Of a stretch of 38,284 nucleotides of DNA, positions 28,785 to 38,284 are shown piece by piece. The notes beneath the pieces were generated by a model, which was not told the DNA's origin, did no database searches, and saw nothing but the letters and a program-made list of their open reading frames with translations. How positions within the stretch are numbered: position 1 is the stretch's first letter; every line of letters begins with the position of its first letter. The DNA is taken from contig CALYPF010000015.1 of NCBI GenBank assembly GCA_945271245.1, positions 1 through 38,284 of the forward strand. The letters run 5' to 3'. The stretch comes from an uncultured Enterobacteriaceae bacterium (GTDB taxonomy: Bacteria > Pseudomonadota > Gammaproteobacteria > Enterobacterales > Enterobacteriaceae). The translations under genes and the position numbers were made by a program.

Positions 28785-30053
28785 ATGATTAATGTATTAA
28801 TCGTTCCAGCAGGAACGGAGATTGGTAGAGAAATTTGGTTTTCACTACGGCATGAAAAATCAATTAAGTTATTCCTTGCTGGTTCTGATTATGATAACCA
28901 TGCTCAATATTATAATGATGAATATTATGTCTTGCCCCATATAGACCAAGCTGGATGGGTTGATACTTTAAATTATTTTGTTCAGAAATATTCTATAGAA
29001 TATATATTTCCTGCTCATGATGATGTTTTATTAGAATATAAAAGACATGAACATGAAATTGGTGCAAAAATAATTTCTCCAGATCTTGATTGCTGTGAGA
29101 TTACTCGCTTTAAAAGCCTTACTTATAAAAAGTTAGAAAGTGTCATTGCTGTGCCTCGGGTCTATTTATCTATTGATGAGATTGAGAAGTGGCCTGTTTT
29201 TGTGAAACCGGATCGTGGACAGGGCTCTCAAGGTACAGCTATCTTTTATGATAAGGTTGGTTTGGAAAACCACCTTAAGTGTATTGATGGTTTGATTATT
29301 AGTGATTATCTCCCAGGCGATGAATATACAGTAGATTGTTTTAGTCAGCGTAATGGTAAGGTTATTTACTCTCAGGCCAGGACGCGAGAGAGAGTTCGCG
29401 CAGGAATATCTATGGGTTCCAAAACTATAGAACTGGCTGGTATTAAACAGTTAGCGCAAAAGATTTCTGATGAATTAAATTTATTTGGAGCATGGTTTTT
29501 TCAATTAAAAAAATCTACAGAAAATGTATTGACCTTACTTGAAGTGGCTCCTCGTATAGCTGGGACAATGGCCGTAAATCGTATTAGAGGGATTAATTTT
29601 CCGTTATTATCACTGTATGAGCATAGTAATATTCCAGTAAAAATTCGTTATCTTAATAAGAACGTAAGGATAAGCCGAGCTTTATCAAATAAATTTAAAA
29701 TTGATATTAAATATACAAGTGTGTATATAGATTTTGATGATACATTAGTTGTTAAAGGGAAGCTTTGGCTTCCATTGATTAAGTTCATCTTTCAATGCAT
29801 TAATAATAACATACCTTGTTATTTAATAACCCGTCATTATGGGGATATAATTGGTAAATTAAAATACTGGAGATTAAGTGATGTTTTTGAAAAAGTAATT
29901 CATTTGACTAACGGTGAAAGGAAGTCTGATTTTATTAAAGATGAAAATTCGATATTTATAGATGACTCTTTTCAGGAACGAGAAGAGGTTTATAACCAAT
30001 TGGGTATAAATTGCTTTGATCTTAGTATGTTAGATGCGTTATTAGAAGATTAG
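28785..30053 (+). CDS. ATP-grasp ligase fused to a HAD-type hydrolase domain
   Basis: From ATG 28785 (MINVLIVPAG; other starts are open at 28749 and 28773) the product is 422 residues. The first about 300 residues are an ATP-grasp fold: a CarB/PylC-like N-terminal domain, WPVFVKPDRGQGSQGTAIF (ATP-binding lysine and glycine-rich loop) and LTLLEVAPRIAGTMAVNRIRG (metal-binding Glu and Asn). The C-terminal about 115 residues are a HAD domain with motif I VYIDFDDTLV, motif II CYLITRHYG, a motif III lysine (ERKSDF) and motif IV SIFIDDSFQER. ATP-grasp enzymes join a carboxylate to an amine, so acylation of the neighbouring amino sugar is possible, with the HAD domain acting on a phosphate. GC is much lower than the flanks, indicating transfer. 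It follows the aminotransferase by 69 bases. Confidence 0.78.
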   Translation: MINVLIVPAGTEIGREIWFSLRHEKSIKLFLAGSDYDNHAQYYNDEYYVLPHIDQAGWVDTLNYFVQKYSIEYIFPAHDDVLLEYKRHEHEIGAKIISPDLDCCEITRFKSLTYKKLESVIAVPRVYLSIDEIEKWPVFVKPDRGQGSQGTAIFYDKVGLENHLKCIDGLIISDYLPGDEYTVDCFSQRNGKVIYSQARTRERVRAGISMGSKTIELAGIKQLAQKISDELNLFGAWFFQLKKSTENVLTLLEVAPRIAGTMAVNRIRGINFPLLSLYEHSNIPVKIRYLNKNVRISRALSNKFKIDIKYTSVYIDFDDTLVVKGKLWLPLIKFIFQCINNNIPCYLITRHYGDIIGKLKYWRLSDVFEKVIHLTNGERKSDFIKDENSIFIDDSFQEREEVYNQLGINCFDLSMLDALLED

Positions 30054-30246
30054 GTATTCTGGCTTAATCTTTTATTTCATTATAGAAAGTTAATTTATAA
30101 TCGGAAAGAGTGTTTTAAGTATTGGTAAGTGTCAAGTTAAAATATAATCCCGATTAAGTGTAATATTATTTTTAAAAATCCATCTGATTTTGGGCATATT
30201 TTTTAAAGAAAAATATTCTTGATATGTATATGCCCTCAATGGTAAA
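30054..30246. other. Convergent AT-rich spacer
   Basis: About 190 bases of AT-rich DNA between two convergent genes. I see no gene and no strong terminator, only T-rich runs. Confidence 0.5.
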
Positions 30247-31374
30247 TCATATATTAGATATTTTTTTTGCGAGAGAATAAAATTCATCCATTTTTATTGG
30301 ATATGGTTCTTGATCTAAAAAACCAATGAGACTATTCTCTATATCACTAGAATCAATACAGTAAGAATATCCAAGATCATCAAATCGATCTGCATTAAAA
30401 GCTACATCATGAATTTGGATTGCTATTTTTCCTGCCAGAGATGCCTCTATTAGAGCAGTTGAGGTGAACGACAGAAAGATATCATATTCTTCAATAACTT
30501 CATTAATTTCTTCGTTACATATAATAGGAAATAGCTCGAGATAAGCAGCACCTTTCTCCCATGGATGTGGCTTATAGGAGATTTGATATCCAATTGAAGC
30601 TAATTCTTCTTGAATTTTCATTATTAGAGATAAATAAATGTCATGTTGATTTTTATTATATTTAAACCAAGGTTGACCTAAGAAACAGATTTTCCTATTT
30701 ATAACTCTTGGCGTACTTTTTTTTATTTTCCTATAAAATCCTCCTATTTGTACCTTTTCCGGTTCCTGACCGGATTCAATAAGTATTCTCCGTTGTATCT
30801 CATCGTAACAAAGTGATATATCGCATATCATTCCATCAGTAATTGACTGAGATGAGCTGGATAAAAATATTCCATGCTGGATGCAAACAGTGCGGATGTT
30901 AGCGTTACTAGCTATTTGGCAAAGAATGTTTCCAATAGGTAAAGAATCTTTATCGACAATCATTATAGAGTTATTAATCTTTAATGTGGATAATGTTTCT
31001 AATAATTTATTACTCGATTTTATAATTCTATTATCATTTTTTCTCAAGAAACCCGTATAAACATCCCTCCAGAGAGTACCGCTTGGAATATAATCAATAG
31101 AATATTTTAAGCAAAATGCAAGTTGAGCTGGTCCTCCAATTATACAAACTTCTTCTTTAGGTAGGGAAAAAATTAAATCACGAAATCGGTGTCCTAAGAA
31201 AAAAAATCTTTTTCCGGCTTTAGGGCATATGGCTGGATTAAAGAGTTTTGTAATATAATCATAAAATAAATGTGGGCAATTATTTTTGTAATTTATTATT
31301 ACACTATCTTTAAAATTTGGTAATAGTTCTCCTCTAATATTGGTAGTTTTATATATTTCAGAGATATTGAACAT
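30247..31374 (-). CDS. Putative GT-B-type glycosyltransferase or capsule-type transferase
   Basis: The 375-residue product has no exact family I can name. It shows a GT-B layout. An N-terminal half has FFFLGHRFRDLIFSLPKEEV and CIQHGIFLSSSSQSITDG, the HG motif seen in CDP-glycerol/KpsS/polysialyltransferase-like enzymes. A C-terminal half has YKPHPWEKGAAY and EYDIFLSFTSTALIEASLAGK, the usual donor-binding S/T-S-T-x-x-E-A pattern. No signal or membrane helix is seen. It is convergent to the ATP-grasp gene and has the lowest GC of the cluster. AGGA lies 9 bases before the ATG. It probably transfers a sugar or polyol phosphate in surface glycan synthesis; the substrate is unknown. Confidence 0.65.
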   Translation of the reverse strand: MFNISEIYKTTNIRGELLPNFKDSVIINYKNNCPHLFYDYITKLFNPAICPKAGKRFFFLGHRFRDLIFSLPKEEVCIIGGPAQLAFCLKYSIDYIPSGTLWRDVYTGFLRKNDNRIIKSSNKLLETLSTLKINNSIMIVDKDSLPIGNILCQIASNANIRTVCIQHGIFLSSSSQSITDGMICDISLCYDEIQRRILIESGQEPEKVQIGGFYRKIKKSTPRVINRKICFLGQPWFKYNKNQHDIYLSLIMKIQEELASIGYQISYKPHPWEKGAAYLELFPIICNEEINEVIEEYDIFLSFTSTALIEASLAGKIAIQIHDVAFNADRFDDLGYSYCIDSSDIENSLIGFLDQEPYPIKMDEFYSLAKKISNI

Positions 31375-32879
31375 TTTTTACAGTCCTAAATTATTATTTA
31401 TGTATATAAATGAGAATTATTATCATGTATATGATTCTATTTTACCATTAAAGATATTTTACTATAAAAGCTAACGTCTAATACCTCGATATGAAGGCGA
31501 ATTTTCCTGTATTTCACGATAGTGAACTAATGGCTTAGTTAGTTTGAGTATGTTTCAAGGAGGCTATTTACTAGTTAAATTTTTATATTTCTTTAGCTCA
31601 TAATATTTTGAATGGCCGTTAGCTAATAATATTAGTTTGCTTGCTTTACTATTTTTATAACATCAGAAGTGCTAAAGGAGAAATATATTCATTACAATTC
31701 TGCAGTCAGTTATTAATGGTTTTTTTGTGTGCTATTATACCGTTGAACAATCTCGTGTTCAGATATTCATCGCGAAAGTGAACATTAAAATTCTCAATAA
31801 ATCCGAACTTAGTGGAGCTAACCGATTAGATTAGATAGTGCTCCACGTTATGATCAAAGAAATATTTATCCGGATCGTAATAGGTAAATTTAAGGCCTGA
31901 TTGGTTTTATTAATACCCGATATTCATGAGCCAGCTTCATATGGTCCGGGATTCTTGATACACATGCATCTGAAATCCTGAAGGCGGTATTGTCAGTTAA
32001 GAACTTTTTCGTATAATTATTTACTCAGTTATGGATTTAATTAAATCGTCACTGGCTAATGTGACCATAAATTTAACGGTAAGGTCACTTTCTGGAGCCT
32101 CTTGGTTTATAGCGGCTCATGCATTTTATACTCAGATTATTAAGATGGTCATATGATAGATTTCTTTTGCTATTAATGTAGAGGTCTTCTTGACGCTTAG
32201 TTATCTGCTCCACCGGTAACCAGAATAGAGATATTCAGACATCAATTAAGTGAGGCGTGCAGATAGTGGGTAAATGTGTGTTAGCAATTGAAAGTTGAGT
32301 ATCATAATATCAGGTTAGCAGTAATAAACTGGTCAGGACTGTAAGCATGATATTGCTATGGATTAGTTACCTCACTTATGTCTTCCAGGGCTGCTCATTT
32401 CTAGTCTGCAGATAGATCTCTCACCTCTAAGCCACTTAAAGCGCTCTCTTATCTCGCATAGCTTTGGTGAGCAGTATCTAGAGGAGGATCTTATTCTGTT
32501 CTGGTGGCTTAAGGTGTCTTACTTCTGATATTTCCATACCGTCAAACTTCTTGTGCCGCGATTAGGAATGGTGACTTAAATAGCAGAATCCCAGGCAGAT
32601 CCCAGATTCCAGCTTTATGGAGGATACTGTTCACCTGTTCATCGAAAAACTTTTTCATGGTGATGTCTCAAATTATTAATGAAGATATTCCTAACATCGC
32701 CATATATTAACCAATAAGATGTGAGTCTTTTGTTTTTAAAATCGAAAGCTGGTTTATGTAAATGATTGTCGATCGTTAAGCTAATGAATTGAAATTGGTT
32801 AATAATGTAATTCTTCGAAATTAGTAGTTTTCTTATTAAGTTATAATTGTACAGGTAGCTTTGAATTTAACTCATAACG
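31375..32879. other. 1.5 kb AT-rich region without a convincing gene
   Basis: No long intact frame is visible on either strand. Structures noticed are an inverted repeat GTGACC/GGTCAC (32061-32088) and a 38-codon minus-strand frame (32542-32658; MKKFFDEQVNSILHKAGIW...) with only a weak ribosome site. Stretches of higher GC around 32360-32640 sit within AT-rich DNA, which suggests pieces of decayed genes or elements. The promoter for the minus-strand transferase must lie in the left part. Confidence 0.55.
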
Positions 32880-34256
32880 CTACTGTGTAAACTTTTTACT
32901 TTGTCGCTTCCTCACTGCCTTAATACCAGACACCTCACTTTCCACCCAGCCGTCGGCGAGCCGTGTGGTTAATTTATCGCCGATGCTTAACTGCGTTGTC
33001 GCTTTTAACAGCTTGCCGTCTGGCAGTGCGGTGACGCTATAGCCGCGTGCGAGTGTGGCAAGTGGGCTAACGGCTTCGAGATGAACAAGGGCATTGCCAA
33101 AGCGCTCGCGCGTTGCGCCGAGCTGCTGCGTGATTCGCTGTGTCAGGCGATATTCTACCTGTTTTAGCTGCGCGCTGGCGCGCTGCACGCGAGCGCCGGG
33201 ATGCTGTAATTCCAGGCGTCGCGTTGTTCGCTGCAGGCGCTCGCGCAGGCGCTTACTCTTTTCTTCCAGCGCGCTTTCCATTCGCTGGCGCAGACGCAAA
33301 AGCTGAGTTTGCTGACGTGCCAGCCTTAACTGCGGATGCTGTTGCTGAAGGCGGTGATATAAACGCATAAAGCGGCTATCTCGCCCGGCCAGGTAATAAT
33401 CCATCGCCATTTCCATGCGTTCTTGCTGAGTTTGCAGCCGGCGTAAAAGTTCGGCCTGGCTACGGCTCACCAGTTCGGCAGCGGCGGAGGGGGTTGGTGC
33501 GCGCAAATCGGCGACGAAATCTGCGATAGTGACATCGGTTTCATGCCCGACGGCGCTGATTATTGGGAGGCGGCTGGCGAAAATCGCGCGCGCGACGCGT
33601 TCGTCGTTAAAGCTCCACAAATCTTCCAGCGATCCGCCGCCGCGGCCTACGATCAATACATCGCATTCCGCGCGTCGGTTAGCGGTTTCGATAGCCTGCA
33701 CGATTTGTGGCGGTGCGTCCGCGCCCTGAACGGCAGTCGGGTAAACGATGACGGGTAAGCCAGGATCGCGCCGCCGGAGAATATGCAGAATATCGTGCAG
33801 CGCGGCACCGGTTTTCGAGGTAATAACCCCCACGCAGCGTGCAGGCGAGGGAAGCGGCTGTTTATGCGCCTGGGCAAAAAGCCCCTCGGCTTCCAAACGC
33901 TGCTTCAACTGCTCATATTGCTGCTGCAACAACCCGGCGCCCGCAGGCTGCATACTCTCAGCGATGATTTGATAGTCACCGCGCGGTTCATACAGCGTTA
34001 CGCTGGCGCGCACCAAGACCTGCTGACCGCTTTGTGGAGAAAATGTCACCCGGCGATTGCTATTGCGGAACATTGCGCAGCGCACCTGGGCAGTATTATC
34101 TTTCAGCGTAAAATACCAGTGCCCGGATGCCGGGCGCGTGAAATTCGATATCTCGCCCTGAATCCAGATAAGCCCCATTTCAGCGTCAAGAAGCTGGCGC
34201 ACGGCCTGGTTCAGGCGACTAACGGTAAATACGGTAGCGGGGAGCGATTGTGGCAT
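32880..34256 (-). CDS. xseA: XseA, exodeoxyribonuclease VII large subunit
   Basis: XseA is the catalytic large subunit of ExoVII, a single-strand-specific exonuclease working with XseB in mismatch repair and DNA-end processing. The 458-residue product has the N-terminal OB fold ([40 protein letters not shown]). The catalytic domain carries [36 protein letters not shown] and [23 protein letters not shown]-type motifs (about 155-275). A long coiled coil (about 280-400) and a conserved [23 protein letters not shown] tail follow. E. coli XseA is 456 residues. It is divergent from guaB across 166 bases. Confidence 0.96.
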   Translation of the reverse strand: MPQSLPATVFTVSRLNQAVRQLLDAEMGLIWIQGEISNFTRPASGHWYFTLKDNTAQVRCAMFRNSNRRVTFSPQSGQQVLVRASVTLYEPRGDYQIIAESMQPAGAGLLQQQYEQLKQRLEAEGLFAQAHKQPLPSPARCVGVITSKTGAALHDILHILRRRDPGLPVIVYPTAVQGADAPPQIVQAIETANRRAECDVLIVGRGGGSLEDLWSFNDERVARAIFASRLPIISAVGHETDVTIADFVADLRAPTPSAAAELVSRSQAELLRRLQTQQERMEMAMDYYLAGRDSRFMRLYHRLQQQHPQLRLARQQTQLLRLRQRMESALEEKSKRLRERLQRTTRRLELQHPGARVQRASAQLKQVEYRLTQRITQQLGATRERFGNALVHLEAVSPLATLARGYSVTALPDGKLLKATTQLSIGDKLTTRLADGWVESEVSGIKAVRKRQSKKFTQ

Positions 34257-34344
34257 GTGAGCGAGATCAAGTTTTTTAACAGCGGGTTATCCGATTGATA
34301 CTACCGCTCTTGGCGCTGAAGGCAAGGATTTTGATAAAAAAGTG

Positions 34345-34373
34345 TAGATGCAATCGATTACCGCCTGTATAAT
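34345..34373 (+). promoter_or_regulatory. guaBA promoter with overlapping PurR-type box
   Basis: A perfect -10 TATAAT (34368-34373) lies 17 bases after TAGATG (34345-34350). It is followed by a GC-rich discriminator (GCCGCGG), as expected of a ppGpp-controlled promoter. The overlapping ATGCAATCGATTACCG (34348-34363) is close to the guaBA PurR operator of E. coli, as I remember it. Purine repression and growth-rate control are therefore likely. Confidence 0.7.
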
Positions 34374-34422
34374 GCCGCGGCAATATTTTATCTGTTCCCA
34401 CCACCCTGGACGAGATATTGCC

Positions 34423-35889
34423 ATGCTACGTATCGCTAAAGAAGCTCTGACGTTTGACGACGTTCTCCTTGTTCCCGCTCACTCTACCGTTCTGCCAAAC
34501 ACGGCCGATCTCAGTACCCAACTCACTAAAACTATTCGTCTTAATATTCCGATGCTGTCCGCTGCTATGGATACCGTTACCGAGGCGCGTCTGGCGATTG
34601 CGCTGGCGCAGGAAGGCGGGATGGGATTTATTCATAAAAATATGTCTATTGAACGTCAGGCGGAAGAAGTGCGCCGCGTGAAAAAACACGAAAGCGGCGT
34701 GGTGACCGACCCCCAAACCGTTTTACCAGGCACTACGCTGCAGGAAGTTAAGGCATTAACCGAGCGTAATGGCTTTGCCGGATATCCGGTAGTCACCGAA
34801 GAGAATGAACTGGTGGGTATCATCACCGGGCGTGATGTGCGTTTTGTTACCGATTTGAGCCAGCCTGTGAGCGCCTACATGACGCCGAAAGATCGTATGG
34901 TAACGGTGCGGGAAGGCGAAGCGCGCGACGTCGTACTAACGAAAATGCATGAAAAACGCGTGGAAAAAGCGCTGGTTGTCGACGACAGTTTTCACCTGCT
35001 TGGCATGATTACCGTTAAAGATTTCCAGAAGGCTGAACGTAAACCCCATGCCTGTAAAGATGAGCATGGCCGTTTGCGGGTTGGCGCTGCGGTAGGCGCA
35101 GGAGCAGGGAATGAAGAGCGAATCGATGCGTTAGTCGCCGCCGGCGTTGATATATTGCTGATTGACTCTTCCCATGGCCATTCGGAAGGGGTACTGCAGC
35201 GTATTCGCGAGACGCGCGCTAAATATCCGGAACTGCAGATTATCGGCGGTAATGTGGCAACGGCGGCGGGCGCGCGGGCGCTGGCAAATGCGGGCGTCAG
35301 CGCGGTTAAAGTCGGCATTGGTCCGGGTTCCATTTGCACCACGCGGATCGTTACCGGCGTTGGCGTGCCTCAAATCACCGCCGTTTCCGATGCGGTAGAA
35401 GCGCTGGAAGGCACCGGCATTCCGGTTATCGCCGACGGGGGCATTCGCTTTTCGGGCGATATCGCCAAGGCTATCGCCGCAGGCGCCAGTGCGGTAATGG
35501 TAGGGGGAATGCTTGCCGGAACGGAAGAATCACCCGGTGAGATTGAGCTGTATCAGGGGCGTTCGTTTAAATCTTATCGTGGAATGGGGTCGTTAGGCGC
35601 AATGTCCAAAGGATCGTCAGATCGTTATTTCCAGAGCGATAACGCTGCGGATAAGCTGGTGCCTGAAGGGATTGAAGGCCGGGTGGCGTATAAAGGGCGT
35701 CTGAAAGAGATAGTGCACCAGCAAATGGGCGGCCTGCGCTCCTGTATGGGGCTGACCGGCTGTGGTACGATTGATGCCCTGCGCACGCGGGCGGAGTTCG
35801 TCCGCATCAGCGGCGCGGGGATTCAGGAAAGCCACGTTCACGACGTGACGATTACCAAAGAGTCGCCTAACTATCGTCTTGGGTCCTGA
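34423..35889 (+). CDS. guaB: GuaB, inosine-5'-monophosphate dehydrogenase
   Basis: GuaB oxidises IMP to XMP with NAD+, the first committed step to GMP. The 488 residues (start [19 protein letters not shown]; the longer open frame to 34348 is not conserved) form a TIM barrel interrupted by two CBS domains (about 94-205). The catalytic cysteine is in [18 protein letters not shown] (C305). The phosphate site [14 protein letters not shown] and the flap region GYRG-type [13 protein letters not shown] are present. It is the first gene of guaBA, with guaA 164 bases downstream. Confidence 0.98.
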   Translation: MLRIAKEALTFDDVLLVPAHSTVLPNTADLSTQLTKTIRLNIPMLSAAMDTVTEARLAIALAQEGGMGFIHKNMSIERQAEEVRRVKKHESGVVTDPQTVLPGTTLQEVKALTERNGFAGYPVVTEENELVGIITGRDVRFVTDLSQPVSAYMTPKDRMVTVREGEARDVVLTKMHEKRVEKALVVDDSFHLLGMITVKDFQKAERKPHACKDEHGRLRVGAAVGAGAGNEERIDALVAAGVDILLIDSSHGHSEGVLQRIRETRAKYPELQIIGGNVATAAGARALANAGVSAVKVGIGPGSICTTRIVTGVGVPQITAVSDAVEALEGTGIPVIADGGIRFSGDIAKAIAAGASAVMVGGMLAGTEESPGEIELYQGRSFKSYRGMGSLGAMSKGSSDRYFQSDNAADKLVPEGIEGRVAYKGRLKEIVHQQMGGLRSCMGLTGCGTIDALRTRAEFVRISGAGIQESHVHDVTITKESPNYRLGS

Positions 35890-36053
35890 TTTTTATTCGG
35901 CGCAGGGTCATATACAATGCCGTGCGCCGACAAACTGGCTTCTCGCTTGCGGTCTCCATGGCGAGAACACGCTCCCGCCGTCCCCGATTTTATGCTGCAG
36001 GAAAATATCGGGTGATTTACTTTAGATTGCTACTTGCCTCGGAATAAGCGTCA

Positions 36054-37631
36054 ATGACGGAAAATATTCATAAACATCGCATACTTATCCTTGATTTTGG
36101 TTCTCAATATACTCAACTGGTCGCGCGCCGCGTGCGTGAGCTGGGCGTTTATTGTGAACTGTGGGCGTGGGATGTCAGTGAAGCCCAAATTCGCGAGTTT
36201 AATCCTAATGGGATTATTCTTTCTGGCGGCCCGGAAAGCACCACCGAAATGAACAGCCCGCGTGCGCCACAGTACGTTTTTGAGGCAGGGGTGCCGGTCC
36301 TGGGCGTATGTTATGGCATGCAGACCATGGCGATGCAGTTAGGCGGCCAGGTCGAAGGGTCCAGTGAACGCGAATTTGGCTATGCGCAGGTGGAGGTCCT
36401 GACGGACAGCGCGCTGGTTCGTGGAATTGAAGATACCTTGAGCGCCAGCGGTAAACCGCTGCTGGATGTATGGATGAGTCACGGCGATAAAGTGACTGCT
36501 ATCCCTGCAGGTTTTGTTACCGTGGCCAGCACAGAAACCTGTCCGTTTGCGATTATGGCGAACGAAGAAAAACGTTTTTACGGCGTGCAATTCCATCCGG
36601 AAGTCACGCATACCCATCAAGGAATGCGCATCCTTGAGCGGTTTGTTCGTGATATTTGTCAGTGTGAAGCTCTGTGGACGGCGGCAAAAATTATTGACGA
36701 CGCCATAGAGCGCATTCGTCATCAGGTCGGAAACGATAAAGTGATCCTTGGCCTGTCTGGCGGCGTTGATTCTTCCGTTACGGCCATGCTGCTGCATCGC
36801 GCGATAGGCGATCGCCTGACCTGCGTTTTCGTGGATAACGGGCTTTTGCGGTTAAACGAGGCCGGGCAGGTGATGGAAATGTTCGGCGATCGTTTTGGGC
36901 TGAATATTGTGCACGTTCCGGCCGAAGAGCGTTTCCTCTCTGCGCTTGCAGGCATTGACGATCCTGAGGCCAAGCGTAAAACCATTGGGCGGGTTTTTGT
37001 CGAGGTATTTGACGAAGAAGCGCTAAAACTTGAGGACGTAAAGTGGCTGGCGCAGGGGACAATTTATCCCGATGTCATTGAGTCAGCCGCATCCGCGACC
37101 GGAAAGGCGCATGTGATTAAATCACACCATAATGTGGGCGGCCTGCCGAAAGAAATGAAAATGGGGTTGGTCGAGCCGCTGAAGGAGTTGTTTAAAGACG
37201 AAGTGCGGAAAATCGGCCTTGAGCTGGGGCTACCATTCGATATGCTCTACCGCCATCCGTTCCCGGGCCCGGGCCTGGGCGTGCGCGTGCTGGGCGAGGT
37301 GAAGAAAGAGTATTGCGATTTGCTGCGCAAAGCCGACGCGATTTTCATTGATGAACTGCGTAAAGCCGAGCTGTACGACAAAGTAAGCCAGGCTTTCACT
37401 GTATTCCTGCCGGTGCGCTCCGTTGGCGTAATGGGCGATGGCCGTAAGTACGATTGGGTGGTTTCGCTGCGTGCGGTGGAAACGATTGACTTTATGACCG
37501 CGCACTGGGCGCATCTGCCCTATGATTTCCTGGGCCGCGTATCTAATCGCATTATTAATGAGGTTAATGGTATTTCCCGCGTGGTTTATGATATTTCAGG
37601 TAAACCGCCTGCCACGATTGAGTGGGAATGA
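36054..37631 (+). CDS. guaA: GuaA, GMP synthase (glutamine-hydrolysing)
   Basis: GuaA aminates XMP to GMP using glutamine and ATP. The 525-residue protein has the class I glutamine amidotransferase domain (about 1-205), with nucleophile in [12 protein letters not shown] (C86) and the His-Glu pair in [11 protein letters not shown] (about 181-183). The ATP-pyrophosphatase P-loop [16 protein letters not shown] (about 228-243) comes next, then the C-terminal dimerisation domain ending PPATIEWE. The length is that of E. coli. The 3' end of guaA is a known integration site for genomic islands, and an integrase relic lies downstream here. Confidence 0.98.
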   Translation: MTENIHKHRILILDFGSQYTQLVARRVRELGVYCELWAWDVSEAQIREFNPNGIILSGGPESTTEMNSPRAPQYVFEAGVPVLGVCYGMQTMAMQLGGQVEGSSEREFGYAQVEVLTDSALVRGIEDTLSASGKPLLDVWMSHGDKVTAIPAGFVTVASTETCPFAIMANEEKRFYGVQFHPEVTHTHQGMRILERFVRDICQCEALWTAAKIIDDAIERIRHQVGNDKVILGLSGGVDSSVTAMLLHRAIGDRLTCVFVDNGLLRLNEAGQVMEMFGDRFGLNIVHVPAEERFLSALAGIDDPEAKRKTIGRVFVEVFDEEALKLEDVKWLAQGTIYPDVIESAASATGKAHVIKSHHNVGGLPKEMKMGLVEPLKELFKDEVRKIGLELGLPFDMLYRHPFPGPGLGVRVLGEVKKEYCDLLRKADAIFIDELRKAELYDKVSQAFTVFLPVRSVGVMGDGRKYDWVVSLRAVETIDFMTAHWAHLPYDFLGRVSNRIINEVNGISRVVYDISGKPPATIEWE

Positions 37632-37676
37632 TGCATAGCTAGTTCATAGCGCATTATTTCTATTCAAATTATCTCT

Positions 37677-37709
37677 AACCCTCTGTAATTGCAGAGGGTT
37701 CCTGTTTTT
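37677..37709 (+). terminator. Terminator after guaA
   Basis: AACCCTCTG (37677-37685) pairs with CAGAGGGTT (37692-37700), with a 6-base loop and a T-rich tail. Confidence 0.85.
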
Positions 37710-37820
37710 ATCTACTTATATTTATTCACTCTACACCATATTTTCGACGGTACACGTGACGGTATTATCCTTTGAGTATGCCCCATACCGTCATAATCAT
37801 GGATGCATTATGGGTGAATT

Positions 37821-38255
37821 GTGCTTACCGACACTAAACTAAAACCCCTCAGGCTGCAGGAGAAACTGTATAAGGTTTCCGATCGTGACGGGCTGTATGT
37901 CGCCGTGCTCACTCAGGCTCTGTCTCGTTCCGTTATGACTGGCGCATTAACGGGGCCGGGAAAAGCTGATGATAGGGCAGTATGGCCGTGACGGTATCAG
38001 CCTGGCAGAAGCGTATAAAGAACTCATTGCCGCCAAAAGCTGCTGAAGTCAGGCCCGTCGCCGTCTGTGGCGAAGCGTAACGGTATCATAAAGACTCAGG
38101 GATCGGAGATATTCACGGTATATACCGTCGCCTACAAGAAGCTCGTGACCCTGGCCGACAGCATCCGTGCCATGAAGCAGGCCGTAATTGAGTGCGACAT
38201 TATGCCGGTGCTCGGCAACAAGGTTATGTCCGTGTCAACAACGGGTAAAAAGTGA
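37821..38255 (+). pseudogene. Remnant of a P4-type tyrosine integrase, multiply frameshifted
   Basis: Translated pieces in order match the N-terminal half of P4-like island integrases. From GTG 37821 the frame reads LTDTKLKPLRLQEKLYKVSD and RDGLYVAVL. It then shifts to VSFRYDWRINGAG, then to KLMIGQYGRDGISLAEAYK, then to an open frame from about 38047. That last frame includes VTLADSIRAMKQAVIECDI and MPVLGNK, the core-binding (SAM-like) region. At least three frame changes and several stops are needed, and the catalytic domain (R...HxxR...Y) is absent. The reading is that an island once integrated at guaA has decayed. Confidence 0.8.
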
Positions 38256-38284
38256 TCCACTTACCGTCACCACCAACGGTCTAA

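Noticed and set aside
21261-32879. CS54 island genes (shdA, ratA, ratB, sinI, sivH)
   Set aside because: The insertion site is the same, but none of these large repeat proteins is visible here.

Overview
The window is a chromosomal segment from a member of the Enterobacteriaceae. Its backbone follows the Escherichia/Salmonella gene order around minute 57 (suhB, trmJ, iscRSUA-hscBA-fdx-iscX, pepB, sseB, sseA, ndk, rlmN, rodZ, ispG, hisS, yfgM, bamB, der, xseA, guaB, guaA). Protein sequences are close to E. coli for IscS, IscU, RlmN and IspG. PepB, SseB, CsiE and the RodZ linker are clearly diverged. I therefore do not assign a genus. It is an E. coli/Salmonella/Enterobacter-type enterobacterium, but it does not match the E. 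coli K-12 or S. Typhimurium proteins I remember.

Layout. At 1-49 there is what looks like the end of an IS21-type insertion sequence, which cuts off the 3' half of csiE. Bases 993-9798 hold suhB and trmJ (divergent) and the complete ISC iron-sulfur assembly operon with pepB. Bases 9890-11575 hold the convergent sseB and sseA. SseB carries an in-frame hexanucleotide repeat that encodes a His-Asp tract. Bases 11937-21194 hold ndk, the rlmN-rodZ-ispG-hisS-yfgM-bamB run and der. Compared with K-12, yfhR (between suhB and csiE), yfhM-pbpC (between sseA and ndk) and yfgJ (after der) are missing.

The stretch between der and xseA (about 21261-32879) is the accessory part and the most interesting region. 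In S. Typhimurium the same interval holds the CS54 island, but the cargo here is different. It contains a cluster of short hairpins, an orphan double-glycine leader peptide resembling a class II microcin precursor, a secreted 11-residue-repeat protein and a DUF6506-type protein. A carbohydrate cluster follows: a 1174-residue multidomain glycosyltransferase, a VioA/FdtB-like sugar aminotransferase, an ATP-grasp/HAD fusion and, convergent, a GT-B-like transferase. Base composition falls steeply from the giant glycosyltransferase to the last two genes. About 1.5 kb of AT-rich DNA without a convincing gene follows. A plausible reading is that the aminotransferase makes a 4-amino-4,6-dideoxy sugar, the ATP-grasp protein modifies it or a related intermediate, and the transferases put it on a surface glycan. 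That is inference.

After xseA come guaB and guaA with a PurR-type promoter. Downstream of guaA, a known genomic-island attachment locus, lie the shattered remains of a P4-type tyrosine integrase (37821-38255).
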